Source: Pseudomonas putida
GTDB lineage: Bacteria; Pseudomonadota; Gammaproteobacteria; Pseudomonadales; Pseudomonadaceae
DNA: 64,000 nt
Direction: 5' to 3'
NCBI RefSeq assembly: GCF_028682395.1
Contig: NZ_JANHLC010000012.1
Location: forward strand, 1-64,000
Shown here piece by piece: positions 1 through 7,606 of this stretch. Each line of letters starts with the position of its first letter. Position 1 is the stretch's first letter. The notes under the pieces are model-generated. The model searched no databases. It was not told the DNA's origin and saw nothing but the letters and a program-made list of their open reading frames with translations. A program made the translations under genes and the position numbers.

Positions 1-32
1 GCGCTTGGGCTCCGTGACTCTTATTAAGTTTA

Positions 33-106
33 TGTAGGCACGAGCGTGCTCGCGATCTCCAGCGATGCCAAAGACGCTGCAACTCGCGTGCAAGCTCGCA
101 CCTACA
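33..106. repeat. Pair of inverted REP palindromes (BIME-like)
   Basis: Two head-to-head copies of the Pseudomonas repetitive extragenic palindrome. Copy one (33-55) starts TGTAGG and carries the GAGC..GCTC core; copy two (85-106) is inverted and ends CCTACA. The pair lies just downstream of the permease stop codon, where such elements commonly act as transcript 3' ends. A related palindrome recurs at 60059-60095. Confidence 0.75.
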
Positions 107-116
107 GGTTTTCGGG

Positions 117-1637
117 TTACGCCAGTTCCGGCGTGGCTTCGCCCGCAGCGGTGGCGCGCGAGAACTTCCAGGCATCACCGGCCGGCGCCATGCCCTTGTC
201 GTAAGGCTTGCCCAGTAGCATGTAGAGCAGGCCGCAACCCATGACCACCGCAGTGGTCAGGATCATCGCGTAGTTGATAAACCAGGGTGCCTCGGGTGAC
301 CGTGGCCAAACCATATTGATAATCGCGCAAACCCCGTAGACCAGTGCCGCCAGATTGACCCAGATCCCCCAGGCTCCCAGGGTGAACTGGCCATTGGGCC
401 GCCAGCCCTTGGCCCGGGCGATCAGCGCCGCGACCACGATCAACTGGAAGGCCATGTAGATACCAATGGCGGCAAAGCCGACGATGGTCGCGACCGCATC
501 GGCCATAAACATGCCCAGGCAAACAATCGCCGCCGGCACCAGGCCGGTAACCAGCAGGGCCACCGATGGCACATGATTGGCCGACAGGCGCTTAAGCTGA
601 GTGCTGCCGACGATCATTTCATCGCGTGCATAGGCGAACAACAAACGGCTCGCCGCCGCCTGCAGGCTCAGTACGCAGGAGATGAACGACACCATCACTA
701 CCGCCATCACCAGGCGCGAGCCAATCGGGCCGAAGGCATTGGCCAGGATGGTCGCCACCGGGTCGGTGTCTTCGCCGGCCAGGACCTTGGCCATGTCCGG
801 CACCGACAGGATCAATGCCAGGCAGGCGAACATCGCCGCCGCACCGCCGATATAGATGGTCATGCGCATGGCCTTGGGAATGCGCTTGCCAGGGTTCGGG
901 GTTTCCTCGGCGACATCGCCACAGGCCTCGAAGCCGTAGTACTGGAACAGGCCGGCCAGGGAGGCGGCGAGGAAGGCCGGCAGGTAGGAACCGTTGACTT
1001 CCAAGTTGAAGGTATCGAACAGCACGCTGAACGGCTGATGACGCTCGAAGATCAGCAGGTAGCCGCCGACCAGGATCGCCCCGACCAGCTCACAGAGAAA
1101 TCCGAACATCGCTACCCGGGCCAGCAGTTTGGTGCCTACCAGGTTCAGCGCGGTGGACAGCAGGATCAGCGTCAGCGCGATATAGATATTGGCCTGAGCG
1201 CTTGGCTCGAAACCGAGCATCAGCGCCAGGTACGGCCCGGCGCCGACGGCGACCCCGGCAATGGTGGCGCACAGGGCCCAGGCGTAGACCCAGCCGACCA
1301 TCCACGCCCAGCGCTTGCCGACCAGGCGGCGGGCCCAGGGGTAGACGCCGCCGGAGATTGGGAACTGGGAAACCACTTCACCGAAGATCAGGCAGACCAG
1401 CAACTGGCCCGCACCAATCAGCAGGTACGACCAGAACATCGGCGGGCCGCCAGCGGCCAGGCACAGGCCGAACAGGGTATAGACCCCGACGACGGGCGAG
1501 AGGTAGGTAAAGCCTAGGGAGAAGTTCTCCCACAGGCTCATGCTGCGGTTGAAATCCGAGCTGTAGCCCAGGGCACGGAGTTGTTCCGCATCCCGGTCAG
1601 CTTCGGCGCTTGCACGCGAGGTGGATGAGCCACTCAT
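117..1637 (-). CDS. APC-family amino acid/amine permease
   Basis: Integral inner-membrane transporter of 506 aa with about twelve hydrophobic segments, the length and pattern of the APC superfamily. The early segment contains GFTYLSPVVGVY followed by a glycine-rich helix, and a conserved-looking EACGDVAEE stretch sits near residue 240; both are typical of the amino acid/choline/amine branch. The ATG is preceded by GAGGA at good spacing. It is the last gene on the strand after the three N-demethylase genes, with a 122-base gap, so it probably imports the substrate or a related amine. Substrate specificity cannot be read from the sequence; the link to methylated amines is inferred from position only. 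Confidence 0.88.
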   Translation of the reverse strand: MSGSSTSRASAEADRDAEQLRALGYSSDFNRSMSLWENFSLGFTYLSPVVGVYTLFGLCLAAGGPPMFWSYLLIGAGQLLVCLIFGEVVSQFPISGGVYPWARRLVGKRWAWMVGWVYAWALCATIAGVAVGAGPYLALMLGFEPSAQANIYIALTLILLSTALNLVGTKLLARVAMFGFLCELVGAILVGGYLLIFERHQPFSVLFDTFNLEVNGSYLPAFLAASLAGLFQYYGFEACGDVAEETPNPGKRIPKAMRMTIYIGGAAAMFACLALILSVPDMAKVLAGEDTDPVATILANAFGPIGSRLVMAVVMVSFISCVLSLQAAASRLLFAYARDEMIVGSTQLKRLSANHVPSVALLVTGLVPAAIVCLGMFMADAVATIVGFAAIGIYMAFQLIVVAALIARAKGWRPNGQFTLGAWGIWVNLAALVYGVCAIINMVWPRSPEAPWFINYAMILTTAVVMGCGLLYMLLGKPYDKGMAPAGDAWKFSRATAAGEATPELA

Positions 1638-1680
1638 GTTATTTCCTCATTATCAATGGCAGGTGTTTTCAAAGTCGGTG

Positions 1681-1692
1681 GGTGGGCCCACC
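1681..1692. repeat. 12-bp perfect palindrome between N-demethylase and permease genes
   Basis: GGTGGGCCCACC reads the same on both strands and sits in the 122-base gap between the demethylase gene and the permease gene. It could form part of a weak hairpin or bind a protein. No T-tract follows on the minus strand, so it is not a canonical terminator. Confidence 0.35.
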
Positions 1693-1759
1693 GTTGCTCG
1701 TGTCGAGCTTGTTGTTGTGATCGTGCTAAGGCCGCGAACCAGGCGCGGGTACGTCTGGG

Positions 1760-2776
1760 TCAGCGACCGTCGTCGTATTGGGAGAGCCACTCGACGGCCG
1801 CATCGCGGTAACGGGCAAAGCCCTTGTAGTCGACCAACTGCTGGTTCAGCCCCTTGAGTACCCGGTGCATGCGGCGGGCCCAGTCGGGGTGGGTGGCGAT
1901 ATCTTCGAGGCTCAGCAGGTAGGTGCGGATCGGGAAGACGATGGCGTTGCTGCGCGGCAAGCGGTGCAGGGGCTGCAATTCGATGCGCAGGTAGACCAGC
2001 TTGCCGGCATTTTCAGCGGTCACCATGGTGCGGTCCGGCGCCCATTCCGGCAGGCTTTCGGCCGAGACTTCGAGGCGCGGGTTGACCGTCAGCGACCAGT
2101 TCAGGCGGCGTACCGGGTGGCCGGTGCGCAGGCGCAGCAAGAACTTAAGCGCCCGGTCGAGCATGCCGATTTCCTTGACCAGCGGCACCGGGCCGTGGAA
2201 TTCCTCCCAACTCATGCCCAGATTGAAACGCAACGAATAGTCGGCGCGCTGGGTGGCAATGCCCGCACCCCAGTAGAGGGTTCCATCGCGCTCCTCCTGG
2301 AGCACCCAATCGCCCTGTGCCTGGCGGGTGATGTATTCCATGGGTTCGTAAGGCAGGGTGGTCGGGTCGCCGAAGGTGAAGCGGTCGTCGATGTCGAGCA
2401 GGTGGTTGACCCAATGCCATTCACGGCCTTCGCGCTCAAGGCGGAAATACTGCGGATAGTCCCTGGCGTAGCACTCCATGATCAGTTCCAGCAGGTCCCA
2501 TTGCGCTTCCATCATGTGTGGCGCCGAGACGTAGTGCATGCCCGGGTCTTTCTCCAGGGTGATGGCTCGGTCGCGGCATTCGCTGATGTAGTGCTCGTCA
2601 ATGTCGAATGCCGCGCGGAACGCACCGTCGCCCACCGAGACGTGGGGCTCAAGGTTCATCGAGTACATGTAGTCGTCGTCAGGAAACGGGAAGGGCGCGC
2701 GGGCAATGGTCTGCGGGCTGTTGGCGAAGGTGTAGTCGTCGCGGTAGGTTTCGTCGGGCTTGAATTGGATTGTCAT
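1760..2776 (-). CDS. Heme-dependent oxidative N-demethylase (HODM) alpha-type subunit, DUF3445 family
   Basis: Protein of 338 aa recognised as the DUF3445/HODM family, the heme-binding catalytic subunit of dimethylamine monooxygenase-type complexes that oxidatively demethylate secondary amines. The N-terminal half contains MYSMNLEPH, and the body carries LRFNLGMSWEEFHGPVPL and the NWSLTVNPRLEV stretch characteristic of the family. The ATG at 2776 is chosen because the codons upstream read into the reductase gene and give an arginine-rich, non-family extension. It is the third gene of the set (small subunit, reductase, this one), 17 bases after the reductase stop. The exact N-methyl substrate is not determined here; dimethylamine is the known substrate of described relatives. 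Confidence 0.88.
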   Translation of the reverse strand: MTIQFKPDETYRDDYTFANSPQTIARAPFPFPDDDYMYSMNLEPHVSVGDGAFRAAFDIDEHYISECRDRAITLEKDPGMHYVSAPHMMEAQWDLLELIMECYARDYPQYFRLEREGREWHWVNHLLDIDDRFTFGDPTTLPYEPMEYITRQAQGDWVLQEERDGTLYWGAGIATQRADYSLRFNLGMSWEEFHGPVPLVKEIGMLDRALKFLLRLRTGHPVRRLNWSLTVNPRLEVSAESLPEWAPDRTMVTAENAGKLVYLRIELQPLHRLPRSNAIVFPIRTYLLSLEDIATHPDWARRMHRVLKGLNQQLVDYKGFARYRDAAVEWLSQYDDGR

Positions 2777-2793
2777 TGTTCTGTTTCCGTCGC

Positions 2794-3762
2794 TCAGAGG
2801 TCGATAACCAGGCGGTTGCATTTGGCCCGGGACACACAAGGCATGATTTTCTGGTTGGCCAGGCGGTCTTCTTCGCATAGCCAGTCGTCGCTGTGCAGCA
2901 ACTCGCCGTCGAGTTCCAAGACCACGGTCTCGCAATGCCCGCAGGCCCCGCCCCGGCATAGGTACGGCAGGCTGTAGCCAGCTGCTTCGACGGCTTCGAG
3001 CATGCTCTGGTCAGGAGATACTTCGATGGTCGCGCCGCTGCGCCCGAGGGTGAAACTGAAGGCTTCGCCGCCACTGCTCTGTTCGAGGAAACGCTCGAAA
3101 TGCACATGGCTGTCGGTCCAGCCCAGGCTTCGGGCGCAGGCCAGGGTCGCGTCGATCATGCTATCCGGGCCGCAGGCATAGACATGGCTGCCTAGGGGCC
3201 GGTTGGCAAGCACGGCGGCGATATCCAGGCGTGCCTCCACGCCCTTGCGGTACAGGTGCACCTGCTCGCCATAAATGGCCTGCAGCTCCAGACCCAGTTG
3301 CGCATGTGCTTCACCGCGTACCGCGTAGTGCAGCTCGAAGGGCACCTGGCTCAGGCGCAGTTCTTCCAGTTGCGAGATCATCGGAGTGATCCCGACGCCG
3401 CCGGCGATAAACAGATGCAGGCGTGCCTGCTTGACCAGCGGGAACAGATTGACCGGAGGGGTGACTTCTATCAATTCGCCTTCGCTGACGCGATCATGCA
3501 GGGCATTGGAGCCGCCGCGACCGTCGACCACCCGGCGCACAGCGATCTGATAGCAACTGGTGTCGTAGGGCGAGCTCAGCAGCGAGTAGGGGTTGCGTAG
3601 GGTATTGCGCTCATTGGCGATCAGTACCACCACATGGCTGCCGCCGGAAAAGGCTGGCAAATGGGCGCCGTCCGGCGAGACAAGGGTGAAGCGCTTGATT
3701 TCAGGGGTGACTGTTTCGATCCGCGCGACGCGCAGGTTCAGGGTTCCGTTTTGCTGGCTCAT
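2794..3762 (-). CDS. HODM reductase subunit: flavin/NAD oxidoreductase with C-terminal 2Fe-2S ferredoxin (DmmB-like)
   Basis: Protein of 322 aa with the phthalate-dioxygenase-reductase layout. The flavin-binding barrel has RNPYS at 56-60, the NAD domain has GGVGITP at 121-127 and ACGPD at 196-200, and the C-terminal plant-type ferredoxin has cysteines 269, 274, 277 and 309. It should pass electrons from NAD(P)H to the heme subunit encoded next. The start at 3762 overlaps the preceding stop in an ATGA, indicating translational coupling; a much longer open frame continues upstream but is arginine/proline-rich and overlaps the neighbouring gene. Related carnitine or vanillate monooxygenase reductases share this architecture, so the pairing with the DUF3445 gene is what assigns its role. 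Confidence 0.88.
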   Translation of the reverse strand: MSQQNGTLNLRVARIETVTPEIKRFTLVSPDGAHLPAFSGGSHVVVLIANERNTLRNPYSLLSSPYDTSCYQIAVRRVVDGRGGSNALHDRVSEGELIEVTPPVNLFPLVKQARLHLFIAGGVGITPMISQLEELRLSQVPFELHYAVRGEAHAQLGLELQAIYGEQVHLYRKGVEARLDIAAVLANRPLGSHVYACGPDSMIDATLACARSLGWTDSHVHFERFLEQSSGGEAFSFTLGRSGATIEVSPDQSMLEAVEAAGYSLPYLCRGGACGHCETVVLELDGELLHSDDWLCEEDRLANQKIMPCVSRAKCNRLVIDL

Positions 3763-4361
3763 GTGTCGAGCTCCTCGGCCGGTGGCAGTTCGCCGGGGAC
3801 TTCGGCATCTGCCTTGACGGCCTGGAAGGCCGCCAGTCGCCGGGAGTAGTGGTCGCGCACCACCAGCGTCACGCCGCAGCCGGGGCAGTCGTAGACGCGC
3901 TGGGTGACGTTTTCGGTGTAGGTGTCGCAATGCACGCACCAGACCCTGCGCACCAGGGTGCCGGAATGTTCGCGCAGCACTTCGTCGCGGTTCAGGTCGA
4001 ACGGCGTGGCGACCTGCATGGCGCTGCCCAGAAAACTCTCGGACCCGGCGAGGTACAGACGGGTGCCCATGCGCGCAGCACCGAGCAGCGCCCGCAGGTC
4101 TTCGATCAGCGCCTGGTTGCTGGCATGGACTCGCAGTGCCTGGCAGCGGGTGTTTTGCAGGGCGGCGAGGTGGTCGTGCCCGGAAAACGATTCCTGGGAG
4201 TAGAGCAGGGTGACGGGAGCGTCCTGTCCCTGCAGAGCGTCGAGCAGTCGGAGCATGGCCCGGCCGCCGCTGCCCTGGCCGGCGACTATGTGGTGCAGGC
4301 CTCCTGGCAAAGGGTGCAACTGGTCGTAGACCGGTCGGCTTTTGATCCCGGTAATCAACAT
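3759..4361 (-). CDS. DmmA-like dimethylamine monooxygenase small subunit with CxxC...CxxC site
   Basis: Protein of 200 aa, first in the operon. The C-terminal part has two CxxC pairs (Cys142/145 and Cys159/162) with His144 between, a zinc-ribbon-like metal site. The first 120 residues look like an alpha/beta domain with a SGGRAML loop. I recall proteins of this kind being annotated as the DmmA family, next to DUF3445 and reductase genes. The ATG at 4361 has AGGAGG ten bases upstream; the open frame extends to 4454 but has no comparable ribosome site and would overlap the sigma-54 promoter. Role in the complex (structural or electron transfer) is inferred. Confidence 0.75.
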   Translation of the reverse strand: MLITGIKSRPVYDQLHPLPGGLHHIVAGQGSGGRAMLRLLDALQGQDAPVTLLYSQESFSGHDHLAALQNTRCQALRVHASNQALIEDLRALLGAARMGTRLYLAGSESFLGSAMQVATPFDLNRDEVLREHSGTLVRRVWCVHCDTYTENVTQRVYDCPGCGVTLVVRDHYSRRLAAFQAVKADAEVPGELPPAEELDT

Positions 4362-4450
4362 TCTTATTGTTCCTCCTGGCTGCCGGCTCGATAACGGACG
4401 GCCGGTTCTGTCGAAGATCCACGCACGCAGCGGGATTGAAAGAAGCAGAA

Positions 4451-4465
4451 GCACAGGCTATGCCA
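4451..4465 (-). promoter_or_regulatory. Candidate sigma-54 (-24/-12) promoter of the N-demethylase operon
   Basis: On the minus strand the bases read TGGCATAGCCTGTGC. GG and GC fall exactly ten bases apart as in TGGCAC-N5-TTGC. The predicted start lies about 80 bases before the first operon ATG, and a sigma-54 activator gene ends 124 bases upstream, so sequence and context agree. Confidence 0.72.
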
Positions 4466-4561
4466 ATTACTTATATATTTGATTTATAAGGATTTTAATT
4501 TTATGGAAAGGGCCTGAATAGGCATATGTGACAAGATGTGTATGCGGTATCGCAGCAGTGG

Positions 4562-4579
4562 CGACACATCCCTGTGTCG
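4562..4579. promoter_or_regulatory. Inverted repeat, candidate upstream activator site
   Basis: Perfect 7-bp arms CGACACA and TGTGTCG around TCCC, lying about 100 bases upstream of the -24/-12 element, the usual distance for enhancer-binding-protein sites. No T-tract follows, so a terminator for the regulator gene is less likely. Looser TGTG-containing half-sites occur at 4522-4545. Confidence 0.5.
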
Positions 4580-4588
4580 GTGGCGGGG

Positions 4589-6007
4589 TCAGTCGCGTTG
4601 CAGCTTGCGGATCAGCGTGCCGATATCGATGCCCAGGTGCTGGGCGGCCTTGCGCTTGCTGCCGCACAAGTGCACGGCGCGCAGGATGACCTGGCGTTCG
4701 AACTGCTGGACCTGCCGTTTGAGGTGCTGCCCATCCTGCTCGGGCTGGCTACCAGGAGCAGCGACGACGGGCAGCGGCCCGAGCATTTCCGCAGGCAGAT
4801 GGTGTTCCTGTGCTTCGTCATCCGCCAACACCGCCAGACGTTCGAAGATATTCACCAGCTCACGGATATTGCCGGGGAAGTCATAGCCCATCAGGCGTTT
4901 GCGACAGGAACTGGACAGGCTCAGTGAAGGCTCGCGGTCGCGATTGATGCGGCTGAGCAGGATATCGATCAAAAACGGCAAGTCGTCCAGATGCTCGCGT
5001 AGCGGCGGAATTTCCACCGGCAGCACCGCCAGGCGGTAATAGAGGTCGGCGCGAAAGGCGCCGAGGCTGACTTGCTGGCGTAAGTCCTTGTTGGTCGCGG
5101 CAATGACCTGGACCTGTACGGTCTTGCTCAAGGGCGAGCCTACTGACTGGATGGTACTGTCTTCCAGAAATTTGAGCAGTTTGGCCTGGACATGCAGCGG
5201 GATTTCGCCGATTTCATCGAGAAACAGTGTGCCCCCGGATGCAGCTTCGATATAGCCCTGCTTGCCGCCCTGCAAGGCCCCGGTAAAGGCTCCGCGCTCA
5301 TACCCGAACATCTCCGACTCAAAGAGGCTTTCCGGAATGCTGCCGCAATTGACGTGGATAAAGGGCCGGTCGCCCCAGCCGGCAGCTCGATGGATATGCC
5401 GGGCAATGGCGGTCTTGCCCACGCCGGGCTCGCCCAGTAACAACAGCCGGGCGCGACGGCGAAAGGCACGTACGCCGGTGTCGGCAATGCTCGACAGCAG
5501 CGGCGAGAGGTGCAGGGCATTGTCCTGGGGGTCGCTCAGCCCGTCGGGTTCGACCGGGCGCGGGCTCAAGGGCGAGCGCCGTACCGATTTGCCGGCGTCG
5601 CTGTCACGCAGACTCAATAGGCTGAAGGGTTTTTCATAGGGGCCGGTGGGAAGCGCCTGAGTGCTGGCCAGCAGTACACGGCCTTCGCGTGAGCGGGTCA
5701 GGGCGCTGTTGCTGCCGCGATTGAGCGCTGCCTGTAACTCGTCGTAGTTCAGGGCTGAGCGTTCGAAGAATTCGCTGTCGGACAAGCCGATGGCCTGCTG
5801 CCTGGAGAGGCGATTGAGGCGTTCGGCGGCCAGATTGATAAAGCGCACCCGCGCTTCGCCGTCACTGATGACCAGGGCGTCAGCGAAGGTGTCGAGCAGG
5901 GCATGCAGGGCCGGGGTTTCCAGCAGTACGGCGAGGATTTCACTGCTGACGCTGACGGAGGAGCGCATGCCCATTTGCAGGGGGGGAAGCAGGTGGCGGT
6001 CTTTCAT
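4589..6007 (-). CDS. PAS-domain sigma-54-dependent transcriptional activator
   Basis: Enhancer-binding protein of 472 aa. A single PAS-like sensor covers about residues 25-135. The AAA+ domain follows with Walker A GEPGVGKT (192-199), the sigma-54 contact loop GAFTGA (239-244) and Walker B LFLDE (261-265). The C-terminus carries a Fis-type helix-turn-helix (about 445-470). There is no receiver domain, so activation is not by phosphorelay; small-molecule or protein input through PAS is expected. It overlaps the upstream PAS gene by four bases (ATGA) and lies directly before the sigma-54-type promoter of the N-demethylase genes, which it very probably activates. Confidence 0.92.
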   Translation of the reverse strand: MKDRHLLPPLQMGMRSSVSVSSEILAVLLETPALHALLDTFADALVISDGEARVRFINLAAERLNRLSRQQAIGLSDSEFFERSALNYDELQAALNRGSNSALTRSREGRVLLASTQALPTGPYEKPFSLLSLRDSDAGKSVRRSPLSPRPVEPDGLSDPQDNALHLSPLLSSIADTGVRAFRRRARLLLLGEPGVGKTAIARHIHRAAGWGDRPFIHVNCGSIPESLFESEMFGYERGAFTGALQGGKQGYIEAASGGTLFLDEIGEIPLHVQAKLLKFLEDSTIQSVGSPLSKTVQVQVIAATNKDLRQQVSLGAFRADLYYRLAVLPVEIPPLREHLDDLPFLIDILLSRINRDREPSLSLSSSCRKRLMGYDFPGNIRELVNIFERLAVLADDEAQEHHLPAEMLGPLPVVAAPGSQPEQDGQHLKRQVQQFERQVILRAVHLCGSKRKAAQHLGIDIGTLIRKLQRD

Positions 6008-7137
6008 GGGTGCAACTCTTCGACGTGCGCCGCGCCGTCACGGCTTTCACGCAGCACCGCGACCCGCCAGGCCACGCCTTCACGGATCAGAATACGCGAG
6101 CAATGCACGTTGAAATGCAGCACGCGGCCGTACTGGTCGGGCAAGGGCAGTTGTTGCCAGGTACGTTCCGCCAGCTCCTGATTGAGCAGGGTCTGGGCGA
6201 TAGCGATGCCATGAGTGATGCCGAACGTTTGTTCGAACGCAGCATTGCGCCATTGCGGTTGCCGGGTTTCGTCGATGACCAGCACGGCATCGGGCACGGC
6301 ATCGAACACTCGGCGCAGGGCCTCGATACGTTGTTCGGCGTCGTGCTGCATGCGCAGCTCCTGGCTGACATCGCGGATGCTGCCCCACATGCGCAACAAC
6401 TGCCCATTGACGATGGTGGCGCGCACATCGTTCTCCACATAGGCAGGGGAGCCGTCGTGGCGCCGGTCCACGGATAAGGCGCCGTCGACGCTGAAACCAG
6501 ATTCGATCAGGCGTCGGACAAACTCTTCGTTGGCCGGACTGCGGGGCCAGTAGAGCCGGACGGGTTGTTGATTGAAGTCGACATCGGAAGGCATTTCATA
6601 GACCCCGGCCATGGCCCGGTTGCACATGCGCCAGTGGGAGTCGTTTTCAAACACCTGGCGCACGATCTCGTCCGGCGAATTGTGAGTATCCACGGCCTGG
6701 GCGAACTCGATGCACCAGTAGGCAACCTTGGCACTGAACAGCATCTGGTTCATCACTTCATTGGCATTGCGCATCTCGCGCAGCTGATGGCCCAACGCCC
6801 CCAGGGGGATCATCAGCAGATGCAGCTGCGCAGGTTGCTGCGAGCGCCATTGCAATAGGCCGCTGGCAATCACCGGCAGGAGCCCGCCGTTGCGCCGGAT
6901 CAGGGTCAGTTCCAGGCTCTGTACGCGCTCGTCCGCGGGCGGATTGGCGAACAATTGGCGCAAGGCCTGGGCCGAATCGGCGTTGTACAGGCGTTCGAGC
7001 GGTTGCTCCACAAGCTCTGCGCTGGCATAGCCCAGTTGGTCGCTAAGGCTGGCGGAAAGGCCAAGCAGGCGCCCATTGGCGGCGGTGGTGCTGGAAAGCG
7101 GCTGGGCCCTTTCACTGAGCAGGCTAAGAATATCCAC
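6004..7137 (-). CDS. Multi-PAS sensory protein without output domain
   Basis: Protein of 377 aa with at least two and probably three PAS-type regions (about 1-115, 140-260 and 265-375) and no kinase, cyclase, phosphodiesterase or DNA-binding domain. No membrane segment is evident, so it should be cytoplasmic. A GTG start at 7137 is used, with GGAG nine bases upstream. Its stop overlaps the start of the sigma-54 activator, so the two are co-translated; the likely role is to sense a signal (redox, heme or the amine) and pass it to the activator by protein contact. It could also be regarded as a sensor half split from a larger regulator. Function is inferred only from domain type and coupling. 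Confidence 0.8.
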   Translation of the reverse strand: MDILSLLSERAQPLSSTTAANGRLLGLSASLSDQLGYASAELVEQPLERLYNADSAQALRQLFANPPADERVQSLELTLIRRNGGLLPVIASGLLQWRSQQPAQLHLLMIPLGALGHQLREMRNANEVMNQMLFSAKVAYWCIEFAQAVDTHNSPDEIVRQVFENDSHWRMCNRAMAGVYEMPSDVDFNQQPVRLYWPRSPANEEFVRRLIESGFSVDGALSVDRRHDGSPAYVENDVRATIVNGQLLRMWGSIRDVSQELRMQHDAEQRIEALRRVFDAVPDAVLVIDETRQPQWRNAAFEQTFGITHGIAIAQTLLNQELAERTWQQLPLPDQYGRVLHFNVHCSRILIREGVAWRVAVLRESRDGAAHVEELHP

Positions 7138-7606
7138 AGGGGGTGGGCTCCATCAGGGTTGGAAACGGATTACTTGAAACACTATGCAAAAAAACTGATG
7201 GCATATTGCATGCCAGGCATCCGGTCCATGCTTTGTAGGAGGTTTACCTTCCAGGGTGCTGCACTTCTGCAGAAGTGTAGGCATTTTTGCATACGCATCT
7301 GCCTATTTTCTTTTTGTTTTCAGGGGTAATTCTTCATTGCTTGTAGGTTTTTTCATTTGTCGTTTCGGGTGATTTATCCGGCAATAGTCAACGGCCCTGG
7401 ACGCTGTGTAGATGGCCAATAGCCCGTAGTACCTTTGCGGCCCTTCATGCAGGCGCTTTCATATCGCGCAGGGTTGTGCTCGGGCTGTAGCGGCTTTCGA
7501 CATGCATTCCGGTCGCGATCAGGAGGTGGGCCTGCTTAATCCGCACAGGTCTGTCGTACACCGCGTTGTGCGGCCAGGCCTGGAGTGTGCGCCAGGAGAG
7601 TGGACC
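7138..7606. promoter_or_regulatory. Divergent intergenic region with 16-bp perfect palindrome
   Basis: This 469-base region separates the PAS gene from the divergent chemoreceptor gene and is AT-richer than its surroundings at about 7180-7380. The perfect palindrome CACTTCTGCAGAAGTG at 7262-7277 is the clearest element and looks like an operator. An open frame from 7502 enters the chemoreceptor gene but lacks a ribosome site. No convincing sigma-54 or FliA promoter was found. Confidence 0.45.

Noticed and set aside
573..1517. Long plus-strand open frame over the APC permease
   Set aside because: It is antisense to a clear 12-helix permease; its composition (Gln, His, Arg, Gly-rich) is typical of a high-GC shadow frame.
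1778..2977. 399-codon plus-strand frame opposite the DUF3445 gene
   Set aside because: Antisense to a recognisable enzyme with good ribosome site and operon context; no domain visible in the shadow.
3763..4422. 220-residue N-terminal extension of the reductase frame
   Set aside because: Arg/Pro-rich, overlaps the small-subunit gene, and the ATGA overlap gives a normal start at 3762.
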